Assembly: GCA_035715725.1 (NCBI GenBank)
Contig: DASTKT010000141.1
Span: 1 to 55,122, forward strand
Reading direction: 5' to 3'
Length of the DNA stretch: 55,122 nt
Source of the DNA: JADGGV01 sp035715725
GTDB taxonomy: Bacteria; Gemmatimonadota; Gemmatimonadetes; Longimicrobiales; RSA9
Shown: positions 31,317 through 42,619 of the stretch, piece after piece
Position numbering within the stretch: position 1 is the first letter of the stretch
Layout of the letters: every line of letters begins with the position of its first letter
The notes under the pieces: model-generated
Seen by the model: only the letters and a program-made list of their open reading frames with translations
What the model was told of the DNA's origin: nothing
Databases searched by the model: none
Program-made: the position numbers and the translations under genes

Positions 31317-33032
31317 ATGACGGCCAACGGCTGGCTTCAGATCGCGCTCTTCTCGGTCGCGGTGCTCCTCGTCACGAAGCCGCTCGGGCTCTACATCCTG
31401 CGGGTCTACGACGGCTCCATGGGGTGGCTCCGCCCGGTCGAGCGCGCGCTCTACCGCATCTCCGGCGTCGACCCGGCGGAGGAGCAGCACTGGACGCGCT
31501 ACGCCGCCTCCATGCTGCTCTTCAGCGCGGCGTCGATGCTGCTCACCTACGCCGTGCTCCGCCTCCAGCACGTGCTGCCGCTGAACCCGGCGCAGCGCGG
31601 CCCGGTCGTGGACCGGCAGGCATTCGAGACGGCCGCGTCCTTCACCACGAACACGAACTGGCAGTCGTACAGCGGGGAGACGACGATGTCGTACTTCTCG
31701 CAGATGACCCAGCTCGCGTTCCACAACTTCGTCTCCGCGGCGGTCGGCGTGGCGCTGGCCATCGCGCTCGCGCGGGGCCTCACGCGCCGCTCCGCCGGCC
31801 GGCTCGGCAACTTCTGGGTCGACCTGGTCCGCGGGACGCTCTACCTCTTCCTCCCGCTCTCCCTGATCCTCGCGCTCCTCTTCGTGCAGCAGGGGGTGAT
31901 CCAGAACCTCTCGCCCTACCTGACCGTCACCACCGCGGAGGGCGCGAAGCAGGTGCTCGCCATGGGCCCCGTCGCGAGCCAGGAGGCGATCAAGCAGCTC
32001 GGCACGAACGGCGGCGGCTTCTTCAACGCGAACGCGGCGCACCCGTTCGAGAACCCGACGCCGTGGACGAACTTCCTGTCCATGTTCGCGATCTTCTGCA
32101 TCCCCGCGGCGCTCACGTACACCTACGGCCGCATGGCCAACAAGCAGCGCCACGGCTGGGCCATCTGGGCCGCGATGTTCGTCCTCTTCTTCGCCGGCGT
32201 CTCGACCGCGTACTGGGCCGAGGCCGCCGGAAACCCGATCCACGCCGCGCGCGGCGTCGACGTCGTCGCCTCCGCCACGAACCCCGGCGGCAACATGGAG
32301 GGGAAGGAGGTCCGCTTCGGCCTCGCGAACTCCGCGCTGTACGCGACGGTGACGACGGACGCCTCCTGTGGTGCGGTGAACTCGATGCACGACTCGTTCA
32401 CGGCGCTGGGCGGTCTCGTGCCGCTGGCGAACATCCAGCTCGGCGAGGTGGTGTTCGGCGGGGTCGGCGCGGGGCTCTATGGCATGCTCGTCATGGTGAT
32501 CCTGACGGTGTTCATCGCCGGGCTCATGGTCGGCCGCACGCCGGAGTACCTGGGGAAGAAGATCCAGGCGCGCGAGATCCAGATGGCGATGCTGTACGTG
32601 CTCGTCTTCTGCGCCGCCATCCTCACGCTCTCCGCGATCGCGGCGGTCACGCCGCCCGGTCTGAAGGGGCTGAACAACGCCGGGCCGCACGGGCTCTCGG
32701 AGATCCTCTACGCGTTCTCGTCCACGGCGGGGAACAACGGCAGCGCCTTCGCCGGCCTCAGCGGCGGGAGCTACTTCTACAACACGCTGCTCGGGCTGAA
32801 CACGCTCATCGGCCGCTTCGCCATGCAGGTGCCGATGCTCGCGCTCGCCGGCTTCCTCGCCGAGAAGAAGATCGCGCCGGAGTCGGCCGGGACCTTCCCG
32901 GTGACGACGCCGCTCTTCGTCGTGCTCCTGGTCGGCGTGATCATCATCGTCGGCGCGCTCACCTTCTTCCCGGCGCTCTCGCTCGGCCCGATCGTCGAGC
33001 ACCTGCTGATGCGCGCCGGAAGGACGTTCTGA
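31317..33032 (+). CDS. kdpA: KdpA, K+-channel-like subunit of the Kdp ATPase
   Basis: A 571-residue subunit that binds and translocates K+ in the high-affinity KdpFABC pump. It begins NGWLQIALFSVAVLLVTKPL and shows the repeated selectivity-filter-like loops: TNTNWQSYSGETTMSYFSQM, LGTNGGGFFNANAAHPFENP, NSMHDSFTALGGLVPLANIQ and FSSTAGNNGSAFAGLSGGSY. RTPEYLGKKIQAREIQMA is also typical. Length matches the family (about 560 residues). kdpB begins one base after the stop. The first 40 residues include a clear first helix, and no frameshift is seen. Confidence 0.96.
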   Translation: MTANGWLQIALFSVAVLLVTKPLGLYILRVYDGSMGWLRPVERALYRISGVDPAEEQHWTRYAASMLLFSAASMLLTYAVLRLQHVLPLNPAQRGPVVDRQAFETAASFTTNTNWQSYSGETTMSYFSQMTQLAFHNFVSAAVGVALAIALARGLTRRSAGRLGNFWVDLVRGTLYLFLPLSLILALLFVQQGVIQNLSPYLTVTTAEGAKQVLAMGPVASQEAIKQLGTNGGGFFNANAAHPFENPTPWTNFLSMFAIFCIPAALTYTYGRMANKQRHGWAIWAAMFVLFFAGVSTAYWAEAAGNPIHAARGVDVVASATNPGGNMEGKEVRFGLANSALYATVTTDASCGAVNSMHDSFTALGGLVPLANIQLGEVVFGGVGAGLYGMLVMVILTVFIAGLMVGRTPEYLGKKIQAREIQMAMLYVLVFCAAILTLSAIAAVTPPGLKGLNNAGPHGLSEILYAFSSTAGNNGSAFAGLSGGSYFYNTLLGLNTLIGRFAMQVPMLALAGFLAEKKIAPESAGTFPVTTPLFVVLLVGVIIIVGALTFFPALSLGPIVEHLLMRAGRTF

Positions 33033-33033
33033 C

Positions 33034-35184
<2,151 letters not shown>

Positions 35185-35186
35185 TC

Positions 35187-35816
35187 ATGCTCCGCGGACA
35201 GCTCCGCCCGGCGATCCTGCTCACGCTGCTGCTGTGCGTGATTACGGGCTTCATCTACGCCGGCGTCGTGACCGGGCTCGCGCAGCTCCTCTTTCCGCGC
35301 CAGGCGAACGGCTCGCTCATCCGCGCGGCGGACGGGCGTCTGCTCGGCAGCGAGCTGATCGGGCAGCCGTTCACGCGCCCGGAGTACTTCCATCCGCGGC
35401 CGTCCGCCGCCGGCGCCGGGTATGACGACACGCTCTCCGGCGGTTCGAACCTCGGCCCGACCAGCGCGAAGCTCGCCGACTCGTTGATCGCGCCGCGCGT
35501 GGCGCAGGTCGTGGCCGAGGACGGCGCGGTGAAGGGGCGGGTGCCCTCGGACATGGTGACCGCGTCCGGCTCCGGCCTCGACCCGCACATCTCCCCGGCC
35601 AACGCGCTGCTGCAGGTGCAGCGGGTGGCGCGCGCGCGCGGCGCGGACCCGAGCGCGGTGCGCGGCCTGGTCGAGGCGTCGGTCGAGCGGCGCCAGCTCG
35701 GCGTCCTGGGCGATCCCCGCGTCAACGTGCTGAAGCTGAACCTCGCGCTGGATCGGCGGTTCCCGCTGCCGGGCGCCGCGCCGACGATCGCGGGGCCCCC
35801 CGGGGCCCGCCGATGA
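35187..35816 (+). CDS. kdpC: KdpC subunit of the K+-transporting ATPase
   Basis: 209 residues from ATG 35187; a GTG at 35181 overlapping the kdpB stop would give 211. KdpC has one N-terminal transmembrane helix (AILLTLLLCVITGFIYAGVV) and a periplasmic domain. Signatures are GSELIGQPFTRPEYFHPRPS, GYDDTLSGGSNLGPTSAKLA, VPSDMVTASGSGLDPHISPA, VEASVERRQLGVLGDPRVNV and LKLNLALDRRF. Its C-terminus extends ~15 residues with Pro/Gly/Ala. The porin gene starts within its stop codon (ATGA). KdpC is thought to raise the ATP affinity of KdpB. Confidence 0.95.
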   Translation: MLRGQLRPAILLTLLLCVITGFIYAGVVTGLAQLLFPRQANGSLIRAADGRLLGSELIGQPFTRPEYFHPRPSAAGAGYDDTLSGGSNLGPTSAKLADSLIAPRVAQVVAEDGAVKGRVPSDMVTASGSGLDPHISPANALLQVQRVARARGADPSAVRGLVEASVERRQLGVLGDPRVNVLKLNLALDRRFPLPGAAPTIAGPPGARR

Positions 35817-36922
35817 GGGTGGCGCTCCTGCCGGCCGCGATGCTGCTCGCCCTCCCGCGACCGGGCACGGCCCAGTACCCGGACACCACGGCCGCGGACA
35901 CGACCGCACACATCACGTGGGGCGCGTACGCGGACGCGTACTACGCCTACGACTTCAACATCCCGCCGCGGCACGACCGGGTGTTCACGACCCAGGCCGC
36001 GCGCTGGAACGAGTTCAACGCGAACCTGACCTTCCTCGAGGCGAACTACAAGGCGCCGCGGGTGCGCGCGCGCGCGGCGCTCCAGGCGGGCACCGCGGTA
36101 CAGTTCAATTACGGCGCGGAGCCGGACACGCTCGCGGGGCTGCCGAACTACCTGCCGCTCATCCAGGAGCTGTACGCGGGCGTCGCGCCGGCGGAAAATC
36201 TCTGGATCGACGCCGGCATCTTCTTCTCGCACATCGGGAGCGAGGGCTGGATCTCGGCCGACAACCCGACGTACACCCGCTCGCTCCCGGCCGACTTCTC
36301 GCCGTACTACGAGACCGGCGTCCGCGCCACCTGGCAGGCCACGAAGAAGGTGACCGCCACGGCGGTGTTCGTGAACGGCTGGCAGATCATCCTGGAGAAC
36401 AACCAGGGGAAGGCGGGCGGCCTCCGTCTGGATTACGCCGTTAGCCCGGCCGTCACGCTCTCGTACTCCAACTACCTGGGCAACGACCTCGACTCGACCA
36501 CGGGCGTGTCGAGGACGCGGTTCTTCAACGACTTCATCGCCCGCGTGACGCCCGACGACCGCACGCTGGTGATCGGCACCTTCGACGTCGGCGGGCAATC
36601 GGGCGACCGCTGGTACGGCGGCTCGCTCATCGCGCGGGAGAAGATCGGCGACCGGATCGCGGTGAGCGCGCGCTACGACGGCTTCCACGATCCCGACGGC
36701 GTGGTCGCGGCGGGGATCCCGCGCGGCGACACGATCCCGGGGGGACTCCAGACGAGCGGCGGCTCGCTGGGCCTGGATTGGACGATGAGGCCGGGCGTCC
36801 TCTGGCGCTTCGAGTTCCGCGGCTTCTTCGGCGCGGACGAGCCGACGTTCCCGAAGCACACGGACGGCGAGTTCACGGACCACGACACGGCGCTGATCAC
36901 CGCGCTCACGTTCCGGTTCTGA
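35813..36922 (+). CDS. Porin-like outer-membrane beta-barrel protein in the kdp operon
   Basis: A 369-residue protein with a signal peptide (MRVALLPAAMLLALPRPGTA, cut before QYP). Alternating strands end in a terminal Phe (TALITALTFRF), the outer-membrane assembly signal. HITWGAYADAYYAYDFNIPP, FNANLTFLEANYKAPRVRAR, WIDAGIFFSHIGSEGWISAD and LSYSNYLGNDLD fit the putative beta-barrel porin-2 (BBP2, OmpL-like) family. Its ATG overlaps the kdpC stop by four bases, and kdpD follows 7 nt after it. The tight coupling suggests that it admits K+ through the outer membrane under limitation; that is inference. Confidence 0.85.
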   Translation: MRVALLPAAMLLALPRPGTAQYPDTTAADTTAHITWGAYADAYYAYDFNIPPRHDRVFTTQAARWNEFNANLTFLEANYKAPRVRARAALQAGTAVQFNYGAEPDTLAGLPNYLPLIQELYAGVAPAENLWIDAGIFFSHIGSEGWISADNPTYTRSLPADFSPYYETGVRATWQATKKVTATAVFVNGWQIILENNQGKAGGLRLDYAVSPAVTLSYSNYLGNDLDSTTGVSRTRFFNDFIARVTPDDRTLVIGTFDVGGQSGDRWYGGSLIAREKIGDRIAVSARYDGFHDPDGVVAAGIPRGDTIPGGLQTSGGSLGLDWTMRPGVLWRFEFRGFFGADEPTFPKHTDGEFTDHDTALITALTFRF

Positions 36923-36929
36923 GGACGGG

Positions 36930-39596
36930 ATGACCCACGGGCGCCCCGATCCCGAAGCGATCCTGGCCCGCCTGCGGCTGGAGGAGAGGCCGCGCGCGCG
37001 CGGCCGGCTGAAGGTCTTCTTCGGCGCCACGGCCGGAGTCGGGAAGACGTACGCCATGCTGGAGGAGGCCCAGGAGCGGCGACAGGAGGGCGCCGACGTC
37101 GTCGTCGGCTACGTCGAGACCCACGGGCGGACGGAGACGGAGGCGCTGGTCGAGGGGCTCGAGGTCCTGCCACGACGTACCCTGGAGTACCGGGGCGTCC
37201 GGCTCCCGGAGTTCGATCTGGACGCCGCCCTCGAGCGGCATCCGCAGCTCATCCTGGTCGACGAGCTGGCGCACACGAACGCGGAGGGCTCGCGCCACGC
37301 CAAGCGCTGGCAGGATGTCGAGGAGCTGCTCGCGGCCGGGGTCGACGTCTACACCACGCTGAACGTCCAGCACATCGAGAGCGTGAACGATCTCGTCGCG
37401 CGCGTGACCGGCGTGCGCGTGCGCGAGACCGTGCCCGACTCGGTGCTGGAGCGCGCCGACGAGCTGGAGCTGATCGACCTGCCGCCGGAGGAGCTGCTGA
37501 AGCGGCTGGGCGAGGGGAAGGTCTACGTGCCGGAGCAGGCGCAGCGCGCCGCGGAGAGCTTCTTCAGCAAGGCGAACCTCACCGCGCTGCGCCAGCTCGC
37601 GCTGCGCACCGTGGCGGAGCGGGTGGACACGCAGATGCGCGTCTACCGCCGCGCCGGCGCGGTGCGCGAGACGTGGCCGCTTGCCGAGCGCGTGCTGGTC
37701 GGCGTCGGGCCCGCGCCGTCCTCGCAACGCCTCGTCCGGGCGACGAAGCGGATGGCCGACCGCCTCGGCGCCGAGTGGATCGCGGCGTTCGTCGAGACGC
37801 CGGCGTACGCGGGGTGGTCGGAGGCGGACCGCGGCCGGGTCTGGGACACGCTCCGCCTCGCCGAGCAGCTCGGCGCGCGCACCGTCACGCTGAGCGGCTC
37901 GGACCCGGTCGAGGAGATCCTGAGCTACGCCCGCGCGCAGAACGTCTCCAAGCTGGTGGTCGGCAAGCCCACGCACCCGCGCTGGCGCGACCGCATCTTC
38001 GGCTCGATCGTCGAGGCGATGGCGCGCCGCAGCGGCGACATCGACGTCTACGTCATCGCCGCGGCGGAGGAGGAGGTCGGTCCGGCGCCGCGGCGGCCGC
38101 CGCCGGAGCGGCCGGCGTGGGCCGGCTACCTCTGGGCGGCCGCCGCAGTCGCGGCATGCACCGCGCTGGGGATGGCGATGGCGAGCCGGTTCGAGCGCAC
38201 GAACGTCGCCATGGTCTACCTGCTGGCCGTGGTCGCGATCGCGCTCCGCTTCGGCCGCGGCCCGTCCATCTTCGCCGCGGTCTTCAGCGTGCTGGCGTTC
38301 GACTTCATGTTCGTTCCGCCGTACTACACCTTCGCCGTGAGCGATACGCAGTACCTGATCACGTTCGCGGTGATGCTCGTCGTCGCCCTCGCGGTCGGCA
38401 CGCTCACGGTGCGGATGCGGCGGCAGGCGGAGGCGTCACGGCAGAGGGAGCGGCGCACCGCGGCGCTCTACCAGATGGGCCGCGGGCTCGTCGAGAGCAC
38501 CGACTCGGTGCAGGCGCTGGATACCGGGCTGCGCCAGATCGAGGAGGTGTTCGAGTGCCGCGCGGTCGCGCTCCTCCCGGACGCGGCCGGGCAGTTGCGC
38601 CCCTGGCCGGCGACGGCGAGCGGGCTGCCGCTCGACACCCGCGAGCGCGGCGTCGCCGACTGGGTGTACGCGAACGGGCGGGCGGCGGGCGCGGGGACCG
38701 ACACGCTGCCGGGCGCCGCGGCGCTCTACCTCCCGCTCCGCGCCAGCGGGCGCACGCTCGGCGTGGTCGGTGTGATCGCCAAGGACCCCCGCCGGCTCCG
38801 CGACCCCGAGCAGCTCCACCTGCTCGAGGCGTTCGTCGACCAGCTCGCCGTGGCGGTGGAGCGGGACCGCCTGGCCGAGGAGGCGCTCCGCATCCGCCAG
38901 CTCGAGGAGGTGAACCGGCTGACGAGCGAGTTCGTCGCCGTCGCCTCGCGCGAGCTGCGCTCGCCGCTCGCGCGGCTGGCCGCGAAGCTCGGCCGCGCGC
39001 GCGAGGCCGCGGCCGCTCCCGAGGCCGCCCTGTTGGACGACGCCAGCCGGGAGGCGGACCGGCTCCGCGCCTTCGCGCGCGACCTGCTCGACCTCTCGCG
39101 CCTGGAGTCCGGCCGCTTCCGGCTCCACCCGGACGGCGTCTCCGCGGCCGAGCTCGTGCAGCGCGCCGCCGCCGACGTCGAGCCCGAGGCGGCGCGCCGC
39201 GGCGTGCGCATCGTCACGGACCTCGCGGACGACCTGCCGCACGTCCGCGCCGACGCCGTCCAGATCCGCCGCATCCTCTCGAACCTGCTCTCCAACGCGC
39301 TGCGCTACAGCCCCCGCGGCGGCGAGATCCTCCTCGCCGCCGACCTCATCGACGGCTTCGTGCAGGTCTCCGTCGCGGACACCGGCGCCGGGATCCCGGT
39401 CGAGGACCAGGCCCGCATCTTCGACAAGTTCGTGCAGGTCCGGCGCGGCGGCGAGGCTGGTGGCACCGGCCTCGGCCTGGCCATCGCGCGGGAGATCCTG
39501 CGCGCGCACGGCGGCACGATCTGGGTCGACTCCGGGCCGGGCCCGGCGACCGTCTTCAGTTTCACCATCCCGGTCGCGCCCGCCGGCTCCGCGTGA
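36930..39596 (+). CDS. kdpD: Full-length KdpD sensor protein with Arg replacing the phospho-accepting His
   Basis: 888 residues with the complete KdpD architecture. The KdpD domain (~22-230) has Walker A GATAGVGKT (32-40) and LVDELAHTNAEGSRHAKRWQ. USP (~250-370; PSSQRLVRATKRMADRLGAE), DUF4118 helices (~388-500; FAAVFSVLAFDFMFVPPYYT) and GAF (~515-650) follow. The HisKA motif reads FVAVASRELRSPLARL: residue 674 (CGC, 38949-38951) is Arg where His is required. The ATPase domain is intact (NLLSNALRYSP, DTGAGIP, GGTGLGLAI). It cannot autophosphorylate in the standard way. It follows the porin by 7 nt, and no response regulator is adjacent. Confidence 0.93.
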   Translation: MTHGRPDPEAILARLRLEERPRARGRLKVFFGATAGVGKTYAMLEEAQERRQEGADVVVGYVETHGRTETEALVEGLEVLPRRTLEYRGVRLPEFDLDAALERHPQLILVDELAHTNAEGSRHAKRWQDVEELLAAGVDVYTTLNVQHIESVNDLVARVTGVRVRETVPDSVLERADELELIDLPPEELLKRLGEGKVYVPEQAQRAAESFFSKANLTALRQLALRTVAERVDTQMRVYRRAGAVRETWPLAERVLVGVGPAPSSQRLVRATKRMADRLGAEWIAAFVETPAYAGWSEADRGRVWDTLRLAEQLGARTVTLSGSDPVEEILSYARAQNVSKLVVGKPTHPRWRDRIFGSIVEAMARRSGDIDVYVIAAAEEEVGPAPRRPPPERPAWAGYLWAAAAVAACTALGMAMASRFERTNVAMVYLLAVVAIALRFGRGPSIFAAVFSVLAFDFMFVPPYYTFAVSDTQYLITFAVMLVVALAVGTLTVRMRRQAEASRQRERRTAALYQMGRGLVESTDSVQALDTGLRQIEEVFECRAVALLPDAAGQLRPWPATASGLPLDTRERGVADWVYANGRAAGAGTDTLPGAAALYLPLRASGRTLGVVGVIAKDPRRLRDPEQLHLLEAFVDQLAVAVERDRLAEEALRIRQLEEVNRLTSEFVAVASRELRSPLARLAAKLGRAREAAAAPEAALLDDASREADRLRAFARDLLDLSRLESGRFRLHPDGVSAAELVQRAAADVEPEAARRGVRIVTDLADDLPHVRADAVQIRRILSNLLSNALRYSPRGGEILLAADLIDGFVQVSVADTGAGIPVEDQARIFDKFVQVRRGGEAGGTGLGLAIAREILRAHGGTIWVDSGPGPATVFSFTIPVAPAGSA

Positions 39597-39746
39597 ACGC
39601 CGGGTGTTGCGGCGGCGCCGCGCTTCGCGCACAATGAGCCCATCCCCGGGAAGCGCCGCCGTGCCCGTGGAGCGTCCCATCCCGTCAAATCCCGAGTAGT
39701 CCGGCGTCGGTGCCGGCGGCCCCGACCACCGGATCCCGGAGGTCCC

Positions 39747-41756
39747 GTGTTGCGTACGCAGTCGGCCGCGCGCCCGCCCCGGTGCCGCTGGAGCCCGCCG
39801 GTCGCCGCCGTCGGGCGCCGCGCGGTCCTCGCGGCGTCCCTCGTCCTGGTGCCGGCGGCCGCGTCGGCGCAGACGCCGAAGCCGAAGCCGGCGGCCGGCG
39901 CGTCGCACCGGGCGCGGCCGGCGAGGCCGGCGCCGCCCGCCTTCGACGTCGTCGAGGCGACGATCCCGGAGCTCCAGGCCGCGATGGCGTCGGGCCGGCT
40001 GACCGCCGTCCAGCTCGTGGACGCGTACGTCGCGCGGATCCGCGCGTACGACCAGCACGGCCCACGGCTGAACGCGATCATCCGGCTGAACCCGCGCGCC
40101 CGCGCGGAGGCGGCGGCGCTCGACGCCGAGCGGAAGGCGGGGAAGGTGCGCGGCCCGCTGCACGGCATCCCGGTCATCCTGAAGGACAACTACGACACGG
40201 CGGACCTGCCGACGTCGGCCGGCTCGGTCGCGCTGGCGGGCGTGGTGCCGAAGCAGGACGCGACGGTCGTGCGCAAGCTGCGCGAGGCGGGCGCGATCGT
40301 GCTGGCGAAGTCGAACCTGCACGAGCTGGCCAGCGGCATCACGACGATCAGCTCGCTGGGCGGCCAGACGCGCAACCCCTACGACCCGGCGCGCAACCCC
40401 GGCGGCTCGAGCGGCGGCAGCGGCGCGGCCGCGGCGGCGAGCTTCGCCGCCATCGCCTACGGCAGCGACACGTGCGGCTCGATCCGCATCCCCGCCGCGG
40501 TGAACGACCTGTTCGGCCTGCGGCCGACGAAGGGGCTCACGAGCATTGCCGGCATCGTGCCGCTGGCGCACACGCAGGACGTGGTCGGGCCGCTGGCGCG
40601 GGACGTCATGGACCTGGCGATCGGCATGGACGCCATCGCCGGGCCGGACCCGGCGGATCCGGCCACGCGCATCCTGGACGGCCAGGCGCTGCCGCGCTTC
40701 GTCGCCTCGCTGGACACCGCGGCGCTGCGCGGCGCGCGGCTCGGCGTGCTGGGCTCGTCGTTCGGCCGGGCGCCGGAGGACCAGGAGGCCGGCCGCATCG
40801 TGCGCGCGGCGATCGACTCCATGAAGGCGCACGGCGCGGAGGTCGTCGACGTCGCCGTGCCGGGCCTCGACTCGCTGGTCCAGCGCGCCGGTGTGATCGA
40901 GCTCGAGTTCCGCTTCGACCTCAAGGACTACCTGGCCCGCGTGCCGAGCGCGCCCGTCCGTTCGCTCTCCGAGATCCTCGACAAGGGCCTCTACGACGCC
41001 GCGCTGAACGACGCGCTGCGCCGCCGCGACACGGCGAGCACGGCCGACTCCCCGCCGTACCGCGCCGCGCTCGCCCGCCGCGACACGCTGCGCGCGCTCG
41101 TCGTGCAGGCCATGGACGAGCACCGCGTGGACGCGCTCGTCTACCCGACCATGCAGCGCAAGGCGGCGCTCCTCGGCGAGCCGGCGCGCGGCTCGACGTG
41201 CCAGCTCAGCGCGCACACCGGCCTCCCCGCGCTCGCCGCGCCCGCCGGCTTCACCGCGGACGGCCTCCCCGTCGCCGTCGAGCTGCTCGGCCGCCCGCTC
41301 GCGGACGCGCGCCTCGTCGCGCTCGCCTACGCCTACGAGCAGGCCATGCGCCCGCGCCGCCCGCCGCCGACCACGCCGCCGCTCGTGCGCGGCCGCGCGC
41401 CCGAGCCGCTCGCCTGGACCACGACGACGCGGGCCGGTCCCGCCACCGCCGCCGTCGCCTTCACGTGGGACCCGACGACGAGCGGCCTGCGCTGGTCGCT
41501 CCACCTCACCGGCGCCGTCGAGCGCGTCTACGCCGTCAGTCTGGACCGCGTGGTGGACGACCGGAAGGGACCCGTGATCGCGCGGCTCGCCGGGCCGGAC
41601 ATGACCGCCGCCGACGGCACGCTCACGCTGACGCCCGCCGTGCGCGACGACCTGGATGCCGGCCGCCTCTTCCTCACGCTCTACACGGCCGACGCGCCGC
41701 TCGGCTCCGCGCGCTCGCCGCTCCTCCCGCCCGGCCGCGCCGGCGCGGCGCAGTAA
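39747..41756 (+). CDS. Exported amidase-signature hydrolase with CHRD-like C-terminal domain
   Basis: 669 residues from a GTG with CGGAGG five bases upstream. The signal peptide ends near ASAQ (~41). The amidase-signature domain (~65-540) has the Lys-Ser-Ser triad: Lys146 (VILKDNYD), Ser221 (NPGGSSGGSGAAAA) and nucleophile Ser245 (GSDTCGSIRIPAA). It also has GLRPTKGLTS and a late AHTGLPALAAPAGFTADGLP. Substrates could be peptide amides or other carboxamides. Residues ~555-665 form a separate beta domain (WSLHLTGAVERVYAVSLDRV, GPVIARLAGPDM, DDLDAGRLFLTLYTADAPLG) resembling CHRD. A possible promoter (TTGCGG at 39606 and ACAATG 18 bp later) precedes it. Confidence 0.9.
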   Translation: MLRTQSAARPPRCRWSPPVAAVGRRAVLAASLVLVPAAASAQTPKPKPAAGASHRARPARPAPPAFDVVEATIPELQAAMASGRLTAVQLVDAYVARIRAYDQHGPRLNAIIRLNPRARAEAAALDAERKAGKVRGPLHGIPVILKDNYDTADLPTSAGSVALAGVVPKQDATVVRKLREAGAIVLAKSNLHELASGITTISSLGGQTRNPYDPARNPGGSSGGSGAAAAASFAAIAYGSDTCGSIRIPAAVNDLFGLRPTKGLTSIAGIVPLAHTQDVVGPLARDVMDLAIGMDAIAGPDPADPATRILDGQALPRFVASLDTAALRGARLGVLGSSFGRAPEDQEAGRIVRAAIDSMKAHGAEVVDVAVPGLDSLVQRAGVIELEFRFDLKDYLARVPSAPVRSLSEILDKGLYDAALNDALRRRDTASTADSPPYRAALARRDTLRALVVQAMDEHRVDALVYPTMQRKAALLGEPARGSTCQLSAHTGLPALAAPAGFTADGLPVAVELLGRPLADARLVALAYAYEQAMRPRRPPPTTPPLVRGRAPEPLAWTTTTRAGPATAAVAFTWDPTTSGLRWSLHLTGAVERVYAVSLDRVVDDRKGPVIARLAGPDMTAADGTLTLTPAVRDDLDAGRLFLTLYTADAPLGSARSPLLPPGRAGAAQ

Positions 41757-41765
41757 TCCGGTCCC

Positions 41766-41808
41766 GGTCCCGGTCCCGGGTCGTCACGGAGCGGCCGGGA
41801 CCCGGACC
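41766..41808. terminator. Bidirectional hairpin between convergent genes
   Basis: GGTCCCGGTCCCGG (41766-41779) pairs with CCGGGACCCGGACC (41795-41808) in 13 of 14 positions around a 15-nt loop. It lies 10 nt after the amidase stop and 25 nt from the stop of the convergent gene. No U-tract is present, so termination would rely on the very stable stem. Confidence 0.6.
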
Positions 41809-41833
41809 GATCGGGGCAGACCCGGATCTCGTC

Positions 41834-42481
41834 TCAGGCGACGTCGCCCGTCCGCGCGCCCGCCTCCTCCAGCAGCCGGCGGTACCACGCCGCCGCCTCC
41901 CCCAGCCGGGCCTCGTGCCCGGCCGGCGCCCACACGACCGAGAGCGTCCGGACCGTGGCCGGCTGCGTCTTCGTGCGCTGCGCGTCCCGCACCGCGTTCG
42001 CGCACGGGCCGTCGCCGTCGAAGAGGCAGACGAGCCCCGCCAGGTCGATCTCCTGCCCGGACGCGTTGAAGACGTAGCTCGCGCCCGCCGGCGCGATGCC
42101 GATCCGGAACGGCGGCCGCGCCCGGTCGAGGTCCACGACGCTGATCGGCAGCCCGCTGTGCAGCGAGACGGCGTTGCACCCGTCCACGGCCAGGTTGATC
42201 GAGCCGAGCGCGCCCTCTCCCGCCGCCCGCACCAGGTACTCGGAGGCTGGCTTCCCCCGCCCGGTCGGCTTGTAGCCGCCGTGGCGCAGCATGTCGCGGA
42301 CGGCCGTGCGCACCGCCTCGTCCGGCCGGAGCGGCGCCGCCGCGTCCAGGCGCAGCAGCGCGACCAGCTCCGCGGCCGGGGCCAGCTCGCCGAGCGGGGC
42401 GGGGAAGCGCGTCGTGAACGCGGCGACCCGCAGCAGCGGGTGCGGCTCGACCTCGAGGTGCAGCTCCGGCGTCTCGGTCAT
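41834..42481 (-). CDS. B3/B4 tRNA-binding-domain protein
   Basis: A 215-residue protein resembling the B3/B4 domain of phenylalanyl-tRNA synthetase beta subunits, present here as a stand-alone protein. Visible family segments are VRTAVRDMLRHGGYKPTGRG, KPASEYLVRAAGEGALGSIN, LAVDGCNAVSLHSGLPISVV and LVCLFDGDGPCANAVRDAQR. Free-standing B3/B4 proteins are thought to act in editing or as D-aminoacyl/tRNA-related hydrolases, but function is unproven. The start at 42481 lacks a clear ribosome site. It is divergent from the permease gene (138 nt apart). Confidence 0.8.
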   Translation of the reverse strand: MTETPELHLEVEPHPLLRVAAFTTRFPAPLGELAPAAELVALLRLDAAAPLRPDEAVRTAVRDMLRHGGYKPTGRGKPASEYLVRAAGEGALGSINLAVDGCNAVSLHSGLPISVVDLDRARPPFRIGIAPAGASYVFNASGQEIDLAGLVCLFDGDGPCANAVRDAQRTKTQPATVRTLSVVWAPAGHEARLGEAAAWYRRLLEEAGARTGDVA

Positions 42482-42619
42482 GGATGAGGGGCGCTCTCCG
42501 CCCGGTGTCGTGGTTGCGTTCGGGCCACGCGAGCCGACCCGCGCCCGCCGTGGCCGGAGTCTTGAACCCTCGCCCACGGAGGTCGCTCCACCGTCGCTCC
42601 ACCCCGCGGGCACGAAGGG

